Source: Astropecten irregularis (lineage: Eukaryota; Echinodermata; Asteroidea; Paxillosida; Astropectinidae). From it: a DNA stretch of 64,000 bases. Below the pieces are notes generated by a model. It saw nothing but the letters and a program-made list of their open reading frames with translations. It ran no database searches and had not been told where the DNA came from. The position numbers and the translations under genes are program-made. The stretch lies in NCBI GenBank assembly GCA_963971285.1, contig OZ020249.1:2108001-2172000 (forward strand), read 5' to 3'. Positions 27,901 to 39,267 of the stretch are shown in pieces (positions within the stretch are counted from its first letter, which is position 1; each line of letters starts with the position of its first letter).

Positions 27901-27962
27901 CCCCAGTGGCAAAACAACAAACAATTTTCCAAGGAAAACACAGTTGAGAGTTAAAGCAGTAC

Positions 27963-28380
27963 ATGTATATTGACGCCAACAGTTCCGATCTAACTATCAA
28001 ACTGTTATGTTATTTCTTGAAGTTTGTGAGCATTCGAATGCCCATTCCGAATATAGTCTTTGAGGACATCATGGCGAATTTTAGTATTTGGCCCAGACGC
28101 ATGCAAAGAAATGACGATATGTTCTTCCAAAAACGTGCGGATGCTAAACGTGAGAGACGGAAGGCGGTTCAGACGTGCCACAAGCGAAAGGGGCGACCTC
28201 CACTCGAGGCGATTCACCCTCAAGTTGTTCCCGTTGTGAACGATTTCTTGGCTGGGTGCGGTCATGAAGCCCAGAAAGACCGCAGCGTGACAACAGGAAC
28301 GGTGGGCACAACAATCCCAAACCTGGTGGCCCACATCAAGGAAAACGTTCCCGGTATCTCGGACAGCCATCCTAAACTAG
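27963..28380 (+). CDS. DDE-type transposase, exon 1
   Basis: The frame opens at ATG 27,963; ATG 28,071 (MANFSIWPRRMQRNDDMF) is an alternative start. It ends at the donor CTAG/GTAATA in phase 1. The sequence is basic in the middle (KRADAKRERRKAVQ, HKRKGRPP) and likely part of an N-terminal DNA-binding region. Splicing to the next exon gives an uninterrupted 590-residue protein over four exons. Confidence 0.75.
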
Positions 28381-28416
28381 GTAATAAAAGTCACCTTGTT
28401 TGAATCAGTTCTACCA

Positions 28417-28522
28417 GTTAAAGGTAGTATCATACTTTGGTAGCATACCGAAACAGAAATCTTCACAGATTTACGTTCAATCTGTATTTTGACAGAAAAC
28501 AAAGTATGATATTATACCTTTA
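28417..28522. mobile_element. Short MITE in the transposase intron
   Basis: TTAAAGGTAGTATCATACTTTG at the left faces CAAAGTATGATATTATACCTTTAA at the right. A longer copy with the same ends lies at about 61,085-61,435. The element is non-coding and about 105 bp long. Confidence 0.7.
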
Positions 28523-28756
28523 AAGTATAAAACAGTTGTAAATAATTATTTTGGAAAAAGGGATGCAAAATTTATTGTATCGTGAAAATAGACATTCTGG
28601 TGACACAATGCAAAAAAAAAATCTCCAAAATAAAACAAAGAAAAACCATTTGGACTTGTATATTTTAATTGTAGGCCTATTGCTTTTCTTTTTCTATAGG
28701 CATATAGTATAATTATGATAATTTTAATGAAGTTATTTTCTTATCCCTTTAAAAAG

Positions 28757-29174
28757 CCACAACTACGGTGCGCAAATTGATGGTTCCACCAAATCGCCAC
28801 CTGACTGCTAGCAAGACGTACCGTGGCATTATCGATGCGAAGGTGATGCCAGCAGTTAACAAGCTTCACGTAGCCAACGATGATGACCACTACTACACTT
28901 CCCGAGTCAACTACGTGATGGAGTTCGCATCGATGGTTGGTGCGGGTGTCATCGCCATGGATAACAAGGATAAGGTTAAAGTTGGCAGAACAACGCTTGC
29001 TGTGGACCGCAGGTCGCGCAACAAGAGAGTATTCCCTATGACTGACGCCCCGAACTACTACGACCACGATTTTCCAACCCCTGGTTATCTTCTAGTTCCC
29101 TGTGGCTACCTTCAAATGCATGCACCGTTGCCACCTGCAATGACAAAGGATGACCTTGGCAGGGAACATTATGC
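28757..29174 (+). CDS. DDE-type transposase, exon 2 (first catalytic Asp)
   Basis: The exon lies between acceptor AAAAAG and donor GC/GTAAGT, phase 1 in and 2 out. It contains VGAGVIAMDNKDKVKVGRTT. The Asp in AMDNKDKVKVG corresponds to the first catalytic Asp of a family I recognise from invertebrate genomes in which a D-D-K-x-K-V-x-x-G block precedes the DGG and NP.ER motifs. I do not recall an established superfamily name for it. Confidence 0.8.
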
Positions 29175-29536
29175 GTAAGTATCAATTCTTGACTTCCATA
29201 ACCAATAATTGTCTGTAATATCTTTGTTATCCGACCCAAGTCCCGACTGCACTGTGTGTCGTGCGCACATTATTTGTAATCCGTCTTTTATTCCCGTACC
29301 AATATCATAACTGTACCAAACGCTATACTCCCGAGATTTACCACTTCCGTGAGTCTCGTGAGAGAGGAGAAATTGATTGTGGATTGATCATTTAAGTATT
29401 TTAGACGTGAAAAGGAAGCACTCGTTAGGCTTGGCCGTATCGAAAGGTATTTTTCCAACCAGAGAAAAATAAAAACCACATTGAGGATTAATTGTTCTAA
29501 TTGCTTTTTCCATGACATGTCATTTTTAATGTTCAG

Positions 29537-29871
29537 ACATCCACAGCCAGGTCAGTGTACCGTGAAAATTAGAGGACCCCGTGATGAAGTGACCGTGGAG
29601 ACACACATGGCCGACATCAAGGAGATGGTCAGGGACAGTGTGGGTGGCGGTAAGACCATCTTGGTCCTTATTGTTGACGGCGGGTGCGACTACAACGTCA
29701 ATCACCCCGTGAAGGAGATGTACTACGGCCGCCTGTTCAGGGACACTGGACTGGATGGTCTTATCGTCACGTCATACTGCCCTGGCCATTCTTCTCTCAA
29801 CCCAATCGAGAGGGTCTGGGGGCAAATCACCCAAAGCCTGACGTCGGTGTACTTGTTTGACACGCTACCAG
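29537..29871 (+). CDS. DDE-type transposase, exon 3 (second Asp and Glu)
   Basis: Acceptor TGTTCAG, donor CAG/GTAAAC, phase 2 in and 1 out. It carries TILVLIVDGGCDYN (second Asp) and TSYCPGHSSLNPIERVWGQI (Glu in NPIERVW). The spacing of about 60 residues between the two is normal for RNase-H-fold transposases. Confidence 0.85.
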
Positions 29872-30239
29872 GTAAACATCGTTTGAGTTGTTGACTCGTC
29901 AGTTATCAGAAATCCGATGGATTTTAATAATAGCTGGGAAAACATTAGGAAATGAAAAATAATGTACGATATTTTCCAACCCAATGTTAACATCTGGTTT
30001 TTGTATATAAATTTAGGTTCCACCCCAGAGAACTGAAATATTGATCTATGCAAGATTTTCTCCCTGATAAACAGAAAAGGTTGCAGATTCCTTTCTTTAA
30101 ATCCGAAACAAATCCCGAGGGAATATTCACAAATCACGCCAAATCGAACTCCACCTGTGCTTTGGGCTTGAACACTATACACATAATTATGTATATTGTG
30201 TTTGGAAAATTAATTTTGAAATGAAATTTTAATTTTCAG

Positions 30240-30841
30240 GAGAGGATCGACCTCCGTGCCAACAGTGTGCACTTTCTGACGAGGAGCGACTTGACAAGGA
30301 GCACAGGGTGTTCGACGCAGCCATGATGAGGATGACACGGTACCTCTCCGGGGTGAAGTATAACCAGCAGCGCATTGATGTCAGCCACGTTCCCAGTGGG
30401 ACAGAACGCCTCCGCGACGGCGACTATGATACCGTGAAGGCTGTCGTCAATGCCTCCTCTAGGCAACTGAGGGCACATCCCGACATTGAAGCAGAATATC
30501 TGTTTGTTCATCGGCACATGGACAAACGAAAGGGCAATTTGGTCTTCTCCAAGTGTTCAGAAGCAGGATGTCTGCACTGCCAGACGCGTCCATGTGTAGC
30601 ACCACCAGAGACAATGGCAATTTTGCGTGATTTTCCATCTCCGATGCCATCCCAAACTCATCCCGGGCACTTTCTTACTTTTCTTGAGGTACTAGGTAAA
30701 TCACGCTCTGCTCCTGATGAGCACATGCCATCGGTGCGTGATGGCCATGGGAGATGCATGTTTCCAGGCTGTCGGCACATTTTTACTTCATTGAAAGGCA
30801 AACGAGATCACAGATTAAAATTTCACGGCAGCAAACATTAG
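30240..30841 (+). CDS. DDE-type transposase, exon 4 with C-terminal C2H2 finger
   Basis: The exon begins after TTTTCAG and ends at TAG 30,839-30,841. It encodes a CQQC pair near its start, a Cys-rich segment (CSEAGCLHCQTRPC), and a terminal finger GRCMFPGCRHIFTSLKGK followed by two His spaced as in C2H2 fingers. The finger may bind the element ends. The whole gene has no internal stop and consistent splice phases, so it looks intact. Confidence 0.8.
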
Positions 30842-31002
30842 TTCCTCCCATTTGAGACAGTCCCTCCGTAGTGCAATGCCCTTGAAATAATGTTTTTAAT
30901 TATTTATTATTTATTTATTTATTTGTTTGTTTGTTTATTTATTTGTTTGTTTATTTTTTTATTTGTTTGTTTATTTAATTATTTATATATTGGTATGTAG
31001 AT

Positions 31003-31099
31003 CGGTTTGCGGAAACACCATACAAGAATCGTTCGTACTTTGCACTTCTCCACGTGCCAAAGTACGAACGATTCTTACATGTGGTATTTCCGCAAACCG
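31003..31099. repeat. 97-bp hairpin (fold-back) joined to a SINE tail
   Basis: CGGTTTGCGGAAACACCATA continues to CAAGAATCGTTCGTACTTTG. A 15-nt loop follows, and then the reverse complement, with arms of about 41 bp and few mismatches. Directly after it, GATTCTAATCCCGCACAGG and the SINE tail follow, so the hairpin stands where the tRNA-like head should be. Confidence 0.85.
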
Positions 31100-31204
31100 T
31101 GATTCTAATCCCGCACAGGTAATTTTTTCTTTGTTCACTTTTGTACGACTTTAAATTCAATCAGTTTCCCTTGTGGTTATTTGATGATTATTTTATTCCA
31201 CTTG

Positions 31205-31260
31205 TCGTTTATTTATTTATTTATTTATTTATTTACTTATTTATTTATTTATTTATTTAC

Positions 31261-31307
<47 letters not shown>

Positions 31308-31312
31308 TTCAT
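31205..31312. repeat. TTTA microsatellite
   Basis: About 25 units of TTTA with occasional CTTA variants. The related TTTG/TTTA tract is at 30,895-30,990. Confidence 0.95.
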
Positions 31313-33989
31313 TTGTGCAATTACACGGACATGTAATCTTTTTAAATTTATTATTATTATTATTTTTTTTCAAAAGAAAACGAAACGCCGTAAGAGCAGG
31401 CCGTCCAGACTACAATGCCTTTGAAAAAAATAATATTTTAACATTGGGCCTATTAATTTATTTGTACAATTAATCTTTTTGAGAGCATATATGGTATTAT
31501 ATTTTGCAATATTTTTAAAACCAGGAAAGATAAAATATCGAGATAATAAAACAGGTATATTGCTACATAGCATTTCGTACGCCTCGGGTTGTCTTTTTTC
31601 AGAATGCAAGGATTATTTGAAGAAATTACTTGACACCAACTACTTCTTCGTATGATTATACAGTGTACTGTATACGACATTTCTTTTATAATAAGCATCT
31701 TTAACCATTTAAAAGTTATGATGGAAGATCGGACATGACTTGATATGTCACACTTTTTAAAATATTAAACATAGGCCTACACTGATTTGTCGTTTCTCTG
31801 GCGCTGGTGCTACATTGACAACTTCGGCTTGTCACCTGCAAAACAACAATGAAATTTTATTAGTATCTTATGGATGATACCGTATGGGCTTATGGTTGAA
31901 AACGTTGTCATATTCGTATAGCATTTTTTTGAATAATATTGCGTTAGTCCAGAATATCAGGATTTTACAATGTACATTACTGGGTCATTAACATTGCAAG
32001 GTATATTTAGGAGAAGATCAATTCAAATTCAGGGCTACGAACAGACTCACCCAAGATAATTTTGGTGATGTAGGCCATCATACTGAAAATGCATGTGTTG
32101 CACCATAGAGGAATCCTTCATCCACTGGTTGCACATCCGCCTGCGCGGATTTCCATGCCAGTATGGTACTTGTGAAAAACTGATCACAAATAAACTGCTA
32201 CTGGTAAAAACGAAGATTCATCAATGGTGTTTAAACTATAGAATTAGGCCTACTCCACTTTTAAACCATGAGATATAGATGGTTCTTTATTGTGTATATT
32301 ATTATTATTTTAACGGTAATTAAAGCACAAGTCCCGACTGCACGTGTTGCGTCGTATGCCACGGATTTGTATCCGTCGTGTTCCCAGTATCTATACCACT
32401 ATACCAATTACCATACTCCCAACTACAACCCGGGGAGCAGACTAAAATACGATTGCGTGCTCGTTAGATTGCGTGCTCATGGGAAAATCCCAAATTGCAC
32501 ACTACTATGACTCATGGGACCTGCAAGCCAATGGGAAAATTTATACGGTGTATGTCTGTGATGTTGACCAATGAACGGAAGCGTTGCATAGACAAAATGT
32601 TATTCGGCCTCTGTCGTATATACTCTGAACCATGATCTTACGCTTGTGAAATGAAAACCGAAAATAAATGGCGGGAATGACACAAGTACGGAAACGAATA
32701 TAATAATGGAACGCGTGCAACGTCAATACCGTTCTAATTGAGCACAGTCACTATTTTTGTCGGCCGCGAATAATATAATTTCGTAATTGAACAATCGCAT
32801 TCCGTCTCCCCGGCTGCTGGGATTTTATTTTTTAGCCTGAGACTTGGTACCATTGTCTTTGAAATCTGCATTATTTTCTCCCCAACAATAATTCCGGCCG
32901 ATCATATATATTTGTTTAGGGACTAGGGTGACCATTTTCCCCTACAACCTGCATTACTTTTCGCCCCAACAAAATAAACATTCGGTACACTCATTCAAAA
33001 TCGGAAAGTCGGCGCGGCCGTCTTGTCGCCGGGCTTTATTGATTTTAAGTTGGTCTATACTGCACTGAACTTTAGGAATAAAAAAAGGGAGGATTATCAG
33101 GCCCCAGGGCCACTGAAGTGTCAGTGAAAGACAAAATGTTACGCCAGCCGGCTGTGTTACTTTGTTGGTAGGAAAAACTTAAACATTTATAAACTGCTAA
33201 TGGCTAGAAAAGCGGGAAATAAAATTCGGCCCACTCGAATTAGGAAATACGTAAAAAAAAACACGGACACCCGTATAATTAAGAAAAGATAAAAAAAAAA
33301 CGAAACCCGTAACCCAGCCATGTTTCTTTTTTTTTTACTGATAGCTATACCTACCTTCCGAGTGAGTTAACTATTACCTGTCCTGTAAAAAAAAATCATG
33401 AAATGAATCTTGACCTACAAATAGTTAAAAACTTTCCGTCTGCAGGATAATACACAATTGTATTTCAGAAACACCCGATTTGGTATGATCTACATGATAA
33501 TGTACAAAATATGTTTCTGACGAAAGATCAGGGAATATTTTAGAAGCCGGTATACAGTACATGTACAGTAGTCCGATTCTAGCAGTGGGATAATTCTTTC
33601 CGGTACAGGTCAGTACAGAAAATGCTTTGTTACAGGGTGTTTATTTAGTGAATAGAATTGAACAATAGGCTCCTACCAAATTGGCTGTGGGCGGGACTTA
33701 AGTTTGGCGCGGCCGTCTTCTCGCCGGGCGTTATTGATTTTAAGTAGGTCTATTGTACTGAACTTGAGGATGACAAAAGGAGGATAATCAGGCCCGAGAG
33801 CCCGGGCCTCGCCTGGCGTGCAAACGGCGGCGCCGGACCAGCATTAAAGTTTCTCTCCCTTAGTGCAAAAATACATACACATATAAAGGGTGCACAAAAA
33901 GTAACTTCCGTTGATTTTGATGCCCGACCCCTCTAAATCTAATCAGTTTGGGGTGATATGAGTAGTATGTGTGTTTATAGCACATCTTA

Positions 33990-34714
33990 CCCCCGTTTCA
34001 GACAGGCGTTCTAGCGTCGCGCCGAACCAATTAAAAGGCAAGATTTGAATTAAGTACATAGAAAGTTCGACTTATGAAACAATTAGGAGCGACCAGGCGC
34101 GCCTGATGCCGAAAGATCGATGGTCTGGGTCGAAAGAACGGCGCTATAGCAACATCGTTTCAGACGTCGCTCTAGTCAAGAGCCGAACTCAATGCAAATG
34201 TATGCAAATGAGCAGAAAACTGCAGTGATATCCCACAATGAATAGATACAACATTTTTTGGCATGGAAATCGTCTGCCAGTCGTACATCATACAATAGAC
34301 CTTGTCAAGGTATACAAAAACAACAAAATTAATCATCTTAAAGGCAAAGTCAAAGATGGGCTAGGCCTAATAGTAAAAAACAAAAAATATGACGGCCACA
34401 ATGCCAGTCGTGAGTGTGTATAAACGATGACAGTCAAAATCGAAGTACATTATTATGCTTAATTTCCATTTCCTCCTAAAAACAACCAAGTCGACAACGT
34501 ACTGTCTGAAACGTAAACAACACAACCCCAAAAGTCTTCTACGGAGCTGTTGCTATGGCCGCAAGTTGTTCGTTTGTTTGTAGGCCTAGTTTTAGGGCTA
34601 CTCCAATGTATTAAGTTCGCCTGTCTGAAACCAAAATCTGAATTGGGTCGACCTAGGGTCGCTCCTAAACTATTTAGTTCGGCGCGACCCTGGCACGCCT
34701 GTCTGAAACGGGGG
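33990..34714. mobile_element. Non-autonomous PIF/Harbinger-like MITE
   Basis: The ends CCCCCGTTTCAGACAGGCGT and ACGCCTGTCTGAAACGGGGG are inverted copies, and similarity continues about 40 bp inward (GTCGCGCCGAAC). TTA flanks both ends directly (33,987-33,989 and 34,715-34,717). A 3-bp TTA duplication and about 700-bp length fit Harbinger-type MITEs. No coding capacity is visible. Confidence 0.8.
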
Positions 34715-34917
34715 TTAAGCTGCATTTTGATGCCCTACTTGATGCCAAGGACTCAACACTGTTCAATGCACACAGCATTGTTTGTTAAAAGGTACAAAAC
34801 CAAAAGTAATTTTTTTTTTTCAAGGGGTTGGTCATTTTTTATCTGATTTTTTTGCGCGAGATTTTATTTGAGGGATTGGTTATTTTCCAGAAAAACCCCA
34901 GAATCCCTGTCATTTCA

Positions 34918-34982
34918 ATGTACGAGTTGGTTGGCGTACGAGTTGGACGGCGTACGAGTTGGACGGCGTACAAGTTGGTCGG
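34918..34982 (+). repeat. Four tandem 16-bp GTACGAGTTGG units
   Basis: TACGAGTTGGTTGGCG, then two GTACGAGTTGGACGGC units and GTACAAGTTGGTCGGC. The array matches one arm of the palindromic array at 22,620-22,880. Confidence 0.85.
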
Positions 34983-36071
34983 CCGATTTTCAGATTCATA
35001 TATAAGGGAATATCAGACGGTGATGAAACTTGGTGGGTAGTTAGGGAATGATACCTTGAACTTGGTATGATGCTGAACTTGATGAAGTTCCCTGAAAAGC
35101 CGCTGGTTCAATTTGATGGGTTGTCAATTTATGTGGTGTATTTGTTCTGTGGGCACCAACCAAGGACCGCAACGTAAACATCTTCCTTGGAAGAATACAT
35201 GTATTAAAATGTGCAGACGTATAAAAGGCCGGCTGTCGCTGTAGGCTTTTTATTCCTGTGAGTGGTTTCATTACATAATTGATTATTATGACCGCGGGAC
35301 GTTAAAATGTCTTTACTTGGGTTCTTTTGGTTGTTAAACCATGGAGGAAGGTTGATTTTATTCTTCAGATGTTGCGATATAAGCCGCCAGGATTATAAGC
35401 CGCAAGGACATTTTTCAGGGTGAAAATAAATTGATAAGCCGCGGCCAATATTCCTAAAATTACGGTACATGTGTGCAGGTAATCGGTTTGTATGTTCAAT
35501 ATCCACAGCAACGTCGTCTTGAACCAAGATGTACGGAGTGCCTACTTGATGAACCATGTACGTTTATTGTTGCTGTTCTGTCAGGAGCATGTACAAGTGC
35601 GCTCGCTGAAAAAGATGTGCATAGATCTCTGTGTTTTGTAAGGGGTTTAATGTACAGCCTAGGACAGTGACACCCACAAGTCGCTAGATGTCATCATATG
35701 TCACAAAGTTTTTGCAGGTCTAGGTGTTACAATAACAAGCGTGGATTCCGAGAAATCTTAGGGAAGTTTTGATCAATCGGGCAAGCTAACAAAAATATTT
35801 TGCTACGGCCTGCAGTTCGGAATGGTCAGACGATATCGTGGACAGCGTGCCCTGTCTGTTCGAGGTAAGTCATCAGGAATTGTGAAGTACACCATGGAAG
35901 CTATACAAACATGGCATGCAAGAACATGCCACTGTGCGAAAATACAATTCATATATCCATTGATTTTATAACAACAATGAATATTTATCTGGACCTCTCC
36001 AGAATGAAAGGATTTGATGTATCAAAGTTATTTCAAAGATTTTTTAAAAGCTATTTTTATATATGAAATAC

Positions 36072-36143
36072 CTGTGTTAGAGCTCCTGCCTGCCATACAA
36101 ACTCTCCCGGTACATCTGTACATCGATATGTCCCAATCAGGGC
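36072..36143 (-). CDS. MDN1: MDN1 24-codon exon of the first AAA module
   Basis: A 72-nt exon, phase 0 to 0, between GATTTAG and CAG/GTATTT. It encodes ALIGTYRCTDVPGEFVWQAG followed by ALTQ. The corresponding human segment reads LLGMYCCTDVPGEFVWQPGTLTQ. It is too short to stand out as an open frame but bridges the exons at 38,557 and 21,867 exactly. Confidence 0.95.
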
Positions 36144-38556
36144 CTAAATCAAAGCAAAACACATCAACAAGTCAAATAAAAATCACTGAAACAATTTGTC
36201 CATGATCAGACGACTATATGCCTTCTCCGCAGAGAATATTATCCCAGAATGGTCATGAATGGCAACTAGCAAGGAGCAAGGAATTAGTAACGAGCATTTC
36301 GCTTAGTTATGAACAGAATGACTGTCTTTTCATGATGTTTTGGTCCACATGCAAATTGCAGATTAGCGCACATGCTCTTGGTGACATTTGTGCCATTGTT
36401 CACCACAAAGTGAACCCACCTCTGACCCATTAAAATACTCATGTTCTCACCCAGGGGAAAGTGTCTTGGCCTGGGGATACAAATTTCAACCCTGGTCCCC
36501 AGCAGAGTTGAACTCACAAAGGGCAATCAGGGATAGTTTGGGTGCAGTGGAGAGGTGTAAACATTTCCATTGGGAAACATGACTTCATACAATTGGTCAA
36601 ATATCATCTTCAAGAAAAGAAAAGATTCCGAAGCAAGCCGTAGAGTACATTCAATTAAACCCGCTAATTGTGTTATCTGGGACACATTTTTGTCAACCCA
36701 ATCTTAGCATTGTTTGGTGTAGAAATATTTTATTATATGTGTTTTTTAAGGGGGGATAGTACCTCTTGCAAATAACATATGCTATTTCTTCCTTTTTTTC
36801 TCTTTTTACTGGGAACAGGGAATTTTTTCCAGAGACTTCATTTCAGGGTGGTTCCAAAAAGCCACAAAGGACTGTACATAAAACAAACACAAGATTTGAT
36901 ACTTTTTGAGACCTGGTGCAGCACAAGAAGCCTCTGAAATCCATCAATAGGGAATAAATAATAAGTATAAATAACTGCTTCTAGTATACTTCACTTGGTG
37001 AATGTATCCTTAATATCACCTGTCCCAAAACACAAGGTACCCAACATGATTAAACAAGACAATAAATAGATATACATTAGCCATTGCATCCACATACATG
37101 CATGTACATCCGCTATAAATGTAAGATAAAGAATTATTTTTATTTTAACAAATCATTCATTAAAACAGTTTTTATACAGGATACAGCCTCAAACATAACC
37201 ATTTGTACTTTTATAATCCATAGCCCCAAATTCATATTCCCACAATCATATGTATGGAACTTGAACTTGAACCCGAAAAGAAAGGGAAATAGAAGAACAG
37301 CCTTTGACCCAATGCTCCATGGTTGAGTGAGCAGAGACAACAGATAATAGCCCGTGGGACATGGGAGTCCAGCAATGTAATCCACAGCGAACACAGCCAA
37401 CACAACTGGCTGTATCCAAGCATGAAAAATCCCCGTAAAGGGTACAGCCAGACTCGACGAGTCTAAACATCATCCGCCACCCAAAATATCCAAAGCAGCG
37501 TTAAATACTGTCATCGGGTGACCACAAAAAGGAAATTATCGCCCTTTCTCACGTCTTCCACAACTGAGAAAGTCTTGAACAAGGCGTCAAATCTGAAATC
37601 TGATATGGCTGTGGGCTGCGTTCCTTACAATAAGAACCCTATTTTAGACATTGCAAAGTAAGCCCGTCACGCTTACCAGGTCTGCTCAAAAGTGACTCTG
37701 AATATTCTGTAAGGTTGCTCCAGCATCAGAATATTGTGATACTACCGAACACACACATACATTGAGACAAAAAAACTCAAATACATTGATATATTTCAAA
37801 ATAATTTAGGATGGTGTCATTTAGAGGGTATCTAATTACGGTCATGATGATACCAAATTTGCATAATTCTGGGGAAATGTGGCCAAGTTATAGTTTAATC
37901 CTATGCAAAGGTAGTGTCAGACCATGGAAATTTCCATATTTTAGGGACATGCGTACCGGCAACATGGGTGGAGGGATTCCACTTAAAATTGGCATGCATT
38001 CATGACTCATTGATACCTACTTGCATACCAATCATGGAATGACCAATTTTTCCAATCAAGTTTCTCTCAATCAAATTATAATCTTTTATTTTATTTGATG
38101 ATCATATTAATTAAAAAGCAATAATCTTTTTGAGTGATCCCCCATATACCATTCCCAGGTTGCAGCATAGCTGCGCGTATCGGTGAAATGATCCTTGGGG
38201 TATGGCGGTGTGCGTGTGGTTTCATAGGTTCTGACGAACAAAGATAATTTACTATTGGGGTCAACACCAACGTAGGGCTGGATGGCTCAGTTGGTGGAGC
38301 ACATGTACGGTATTCAGGAGGTCTTCCGGTTCGAATCCCGCTACAGAAAAGTTTTCTTTGTTCACTTTTCAATGACTTTTACATTCAGTCAGTTTCCCTT
38401 GTGGTTTATTTGATGATTTAATTATCATTCCATAATGCTTCACCAAATCCCTTTTCAGGAAAGACGAATCAGCTTTTATGCCCTGCTCCCTTAATTTTGT
38501 CACATTTGTGATTTATTTCCTCAATAAGCTGCCATCAGCAGTTATAATGTACCCAC
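36144..38556. other. MDN1 intron with SINE-related sequence
   Basis: A SINE lies at 38,272-38,420, preceded at about 38,095-38,260 by a segment that also follows the SINE at 50,590-50,735 (GAGTGATCCCCC, TCCCAGGTTGCAGCAT, GTATGGCGGTGTG). The rest is AT-rich without recognisable features. Confidence 0.55.
38272..38420 (+). repeat. tRNA-derived SINE
   Basis: GGATGGCTCAGTTGGTGGAG (A-box region) and CCGGTTCGAATCCCG (B box) form a clear tRNA-like head. The tail TTTTCAATGACTTTTACATT then CAGTCAGTTTCCCTTGTGG is shared with four other copies in the window. Confidence 0.88.
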
Positions 38557-38766
38557 CTTGCTGTCTGTTTGGTCACCGAGCTGCACCTTCAGCAGGTGAG
38601 GTGTCTTCCTTCGACCAGTCACCTGTGCCAAATGATCCACAAGGGCACTCTTACCACACCCAACGACACCCTCTAGCAGCACAGCAGTGCCAGATGAAAC
38701 TGCCAAGGCGAGTCTGTGTAGATTACGGACAGTAGAAGGAACTTCTACTATTCTTTGCGTGGCTTG
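38557..38766 (-). CDS. MDN1: MDN1 exon with Walker A of the first AAA module
   Basis: A 210-nt exon, phase 0 to 0, between GCCACAG and AAG/GTGGGT. It encodes TVRNLHRLALAVSSGTAVLL, then LEGVVGCGKSALVDHLA and LLKVQLGDQTDSK. GVVGCGKS is the P-loop, and KVQLGDQTDSK is a midasin AAA1 signature. Confidence 0.96.
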
Positions 38767-39267
38767 CTGTGGCACAAAAGAGCAACAAGAAATACAGAAA
38801 TACCAACTACAATTTCAAGTATCACATGTATACCGTAAAGTTCCATGTATAAGGCACTCTTTTTTTCACCTTGGCAGAAATCAAAAGTTGGGGGTGCGCC
38901 GTATACATGGGTACAGCCCCATGGCGGTCTCGCAAGTGTGATAATTGTGCCGGGCCTAGTAAAAGCATGTGATTCACTATTGTCCGTATCAACTGCAACT
39001 GTAACCAATTAGTGCGATGTCTGACTCAAAATTGAGCGAATGATTCATGAAAGATACCATTTAAAAAATCTAATATTTCCGACTCTTGCGATATACCAAG
39101 GAAAACTCGGTGAGGGTTAGGGTTAGACACACCGAACATAGCACACGAAGACGGGTGAGTGGAAATGTAAGTGGACATTTACAATTACACTTACAGTAGG
39201 CCTACATGCTATATGCAACCTTCGGACCCCGACGGTCAGACCGTCGGACGTACACATTTCATTTAAG
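38767..39267. other. Start of the 15.4-kb MDN1 intron
   Basis: CAAAAGTTGGGGGTGCGCCGTATACATGG at about 38,881-38,910 recurs in part at 23,370-23,395, and GTATAAGGCACTC nearby suggests a small palindromic MITE. No exon was seen. Confidence 0.5.

Larger units (their letters stand above)
23508..33859. mobile_element. 10.35-kb DNA transposon with inverted ends, DDE transposase and BEN-like gene
   Basis: The left end, GGGAGAGAAACGTTAATGCT then GGTCCGGCGCCGCCGTT, matches the reverse complement of the right end (AGCATTAAAGTTTCTCTCCC) over about 80 bp with few mismatches. Both ends are flanked by TTA in direct orientation (23,505-23,507 and 33,860-33,862), consistent with a 3-bp target duplication. 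Inside are a rightward four-exon DDE transposase (27,963-30,841), a leftward two-exon BEN-like gene (27,444-25,487), a 98-bp tandem array, a 75-bp coding array and a 76-bp array. The right subterminal block (about 33,704-33,805) is duplicated at about 33,005-33,105. The superfamily is not assigned. Confidence 0.85.
30842..33859. other. Non-coding right part of the 10-kb transposon
   Basis: This includes a TTTA/TTTG microsatellite (30,895-30,990 and 31,205-31,312), a near-perfect hairpin (31,003-31,099), a SINE tail (31,100-31,195), one diverged satellite unit (about 32,850-32,960), and the duplicated subterminal block at about 33,005-33,105 and 33,704-33,805. No protein-like frame was seen. 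Confidence 0.65.
33860..36071. other. MDN1 intron, part right of the 10-kb transposon
   Basis: This holds the Harbinger-like MITE (33,990-34,714), a 16-bp unit array (34,918-34,982), and an ATAAGCCGC-containing fragment near 35,375-35,450 that looks like another MITE. No exon was seen. Confidence 0.55.

Noticed and set aside
31141-31473. Hydrophobic 110-codon frame of Phe/Ile/Tyr/Leu repeats
   Set aside because: It is a translation of the TTTA microsatellite and not a membrane protein.
39110-39130. Telomere-like GGTTAGGGTTAG
   Set aside because: Only two units occur, inside an intron. It is not a telomeric tract.
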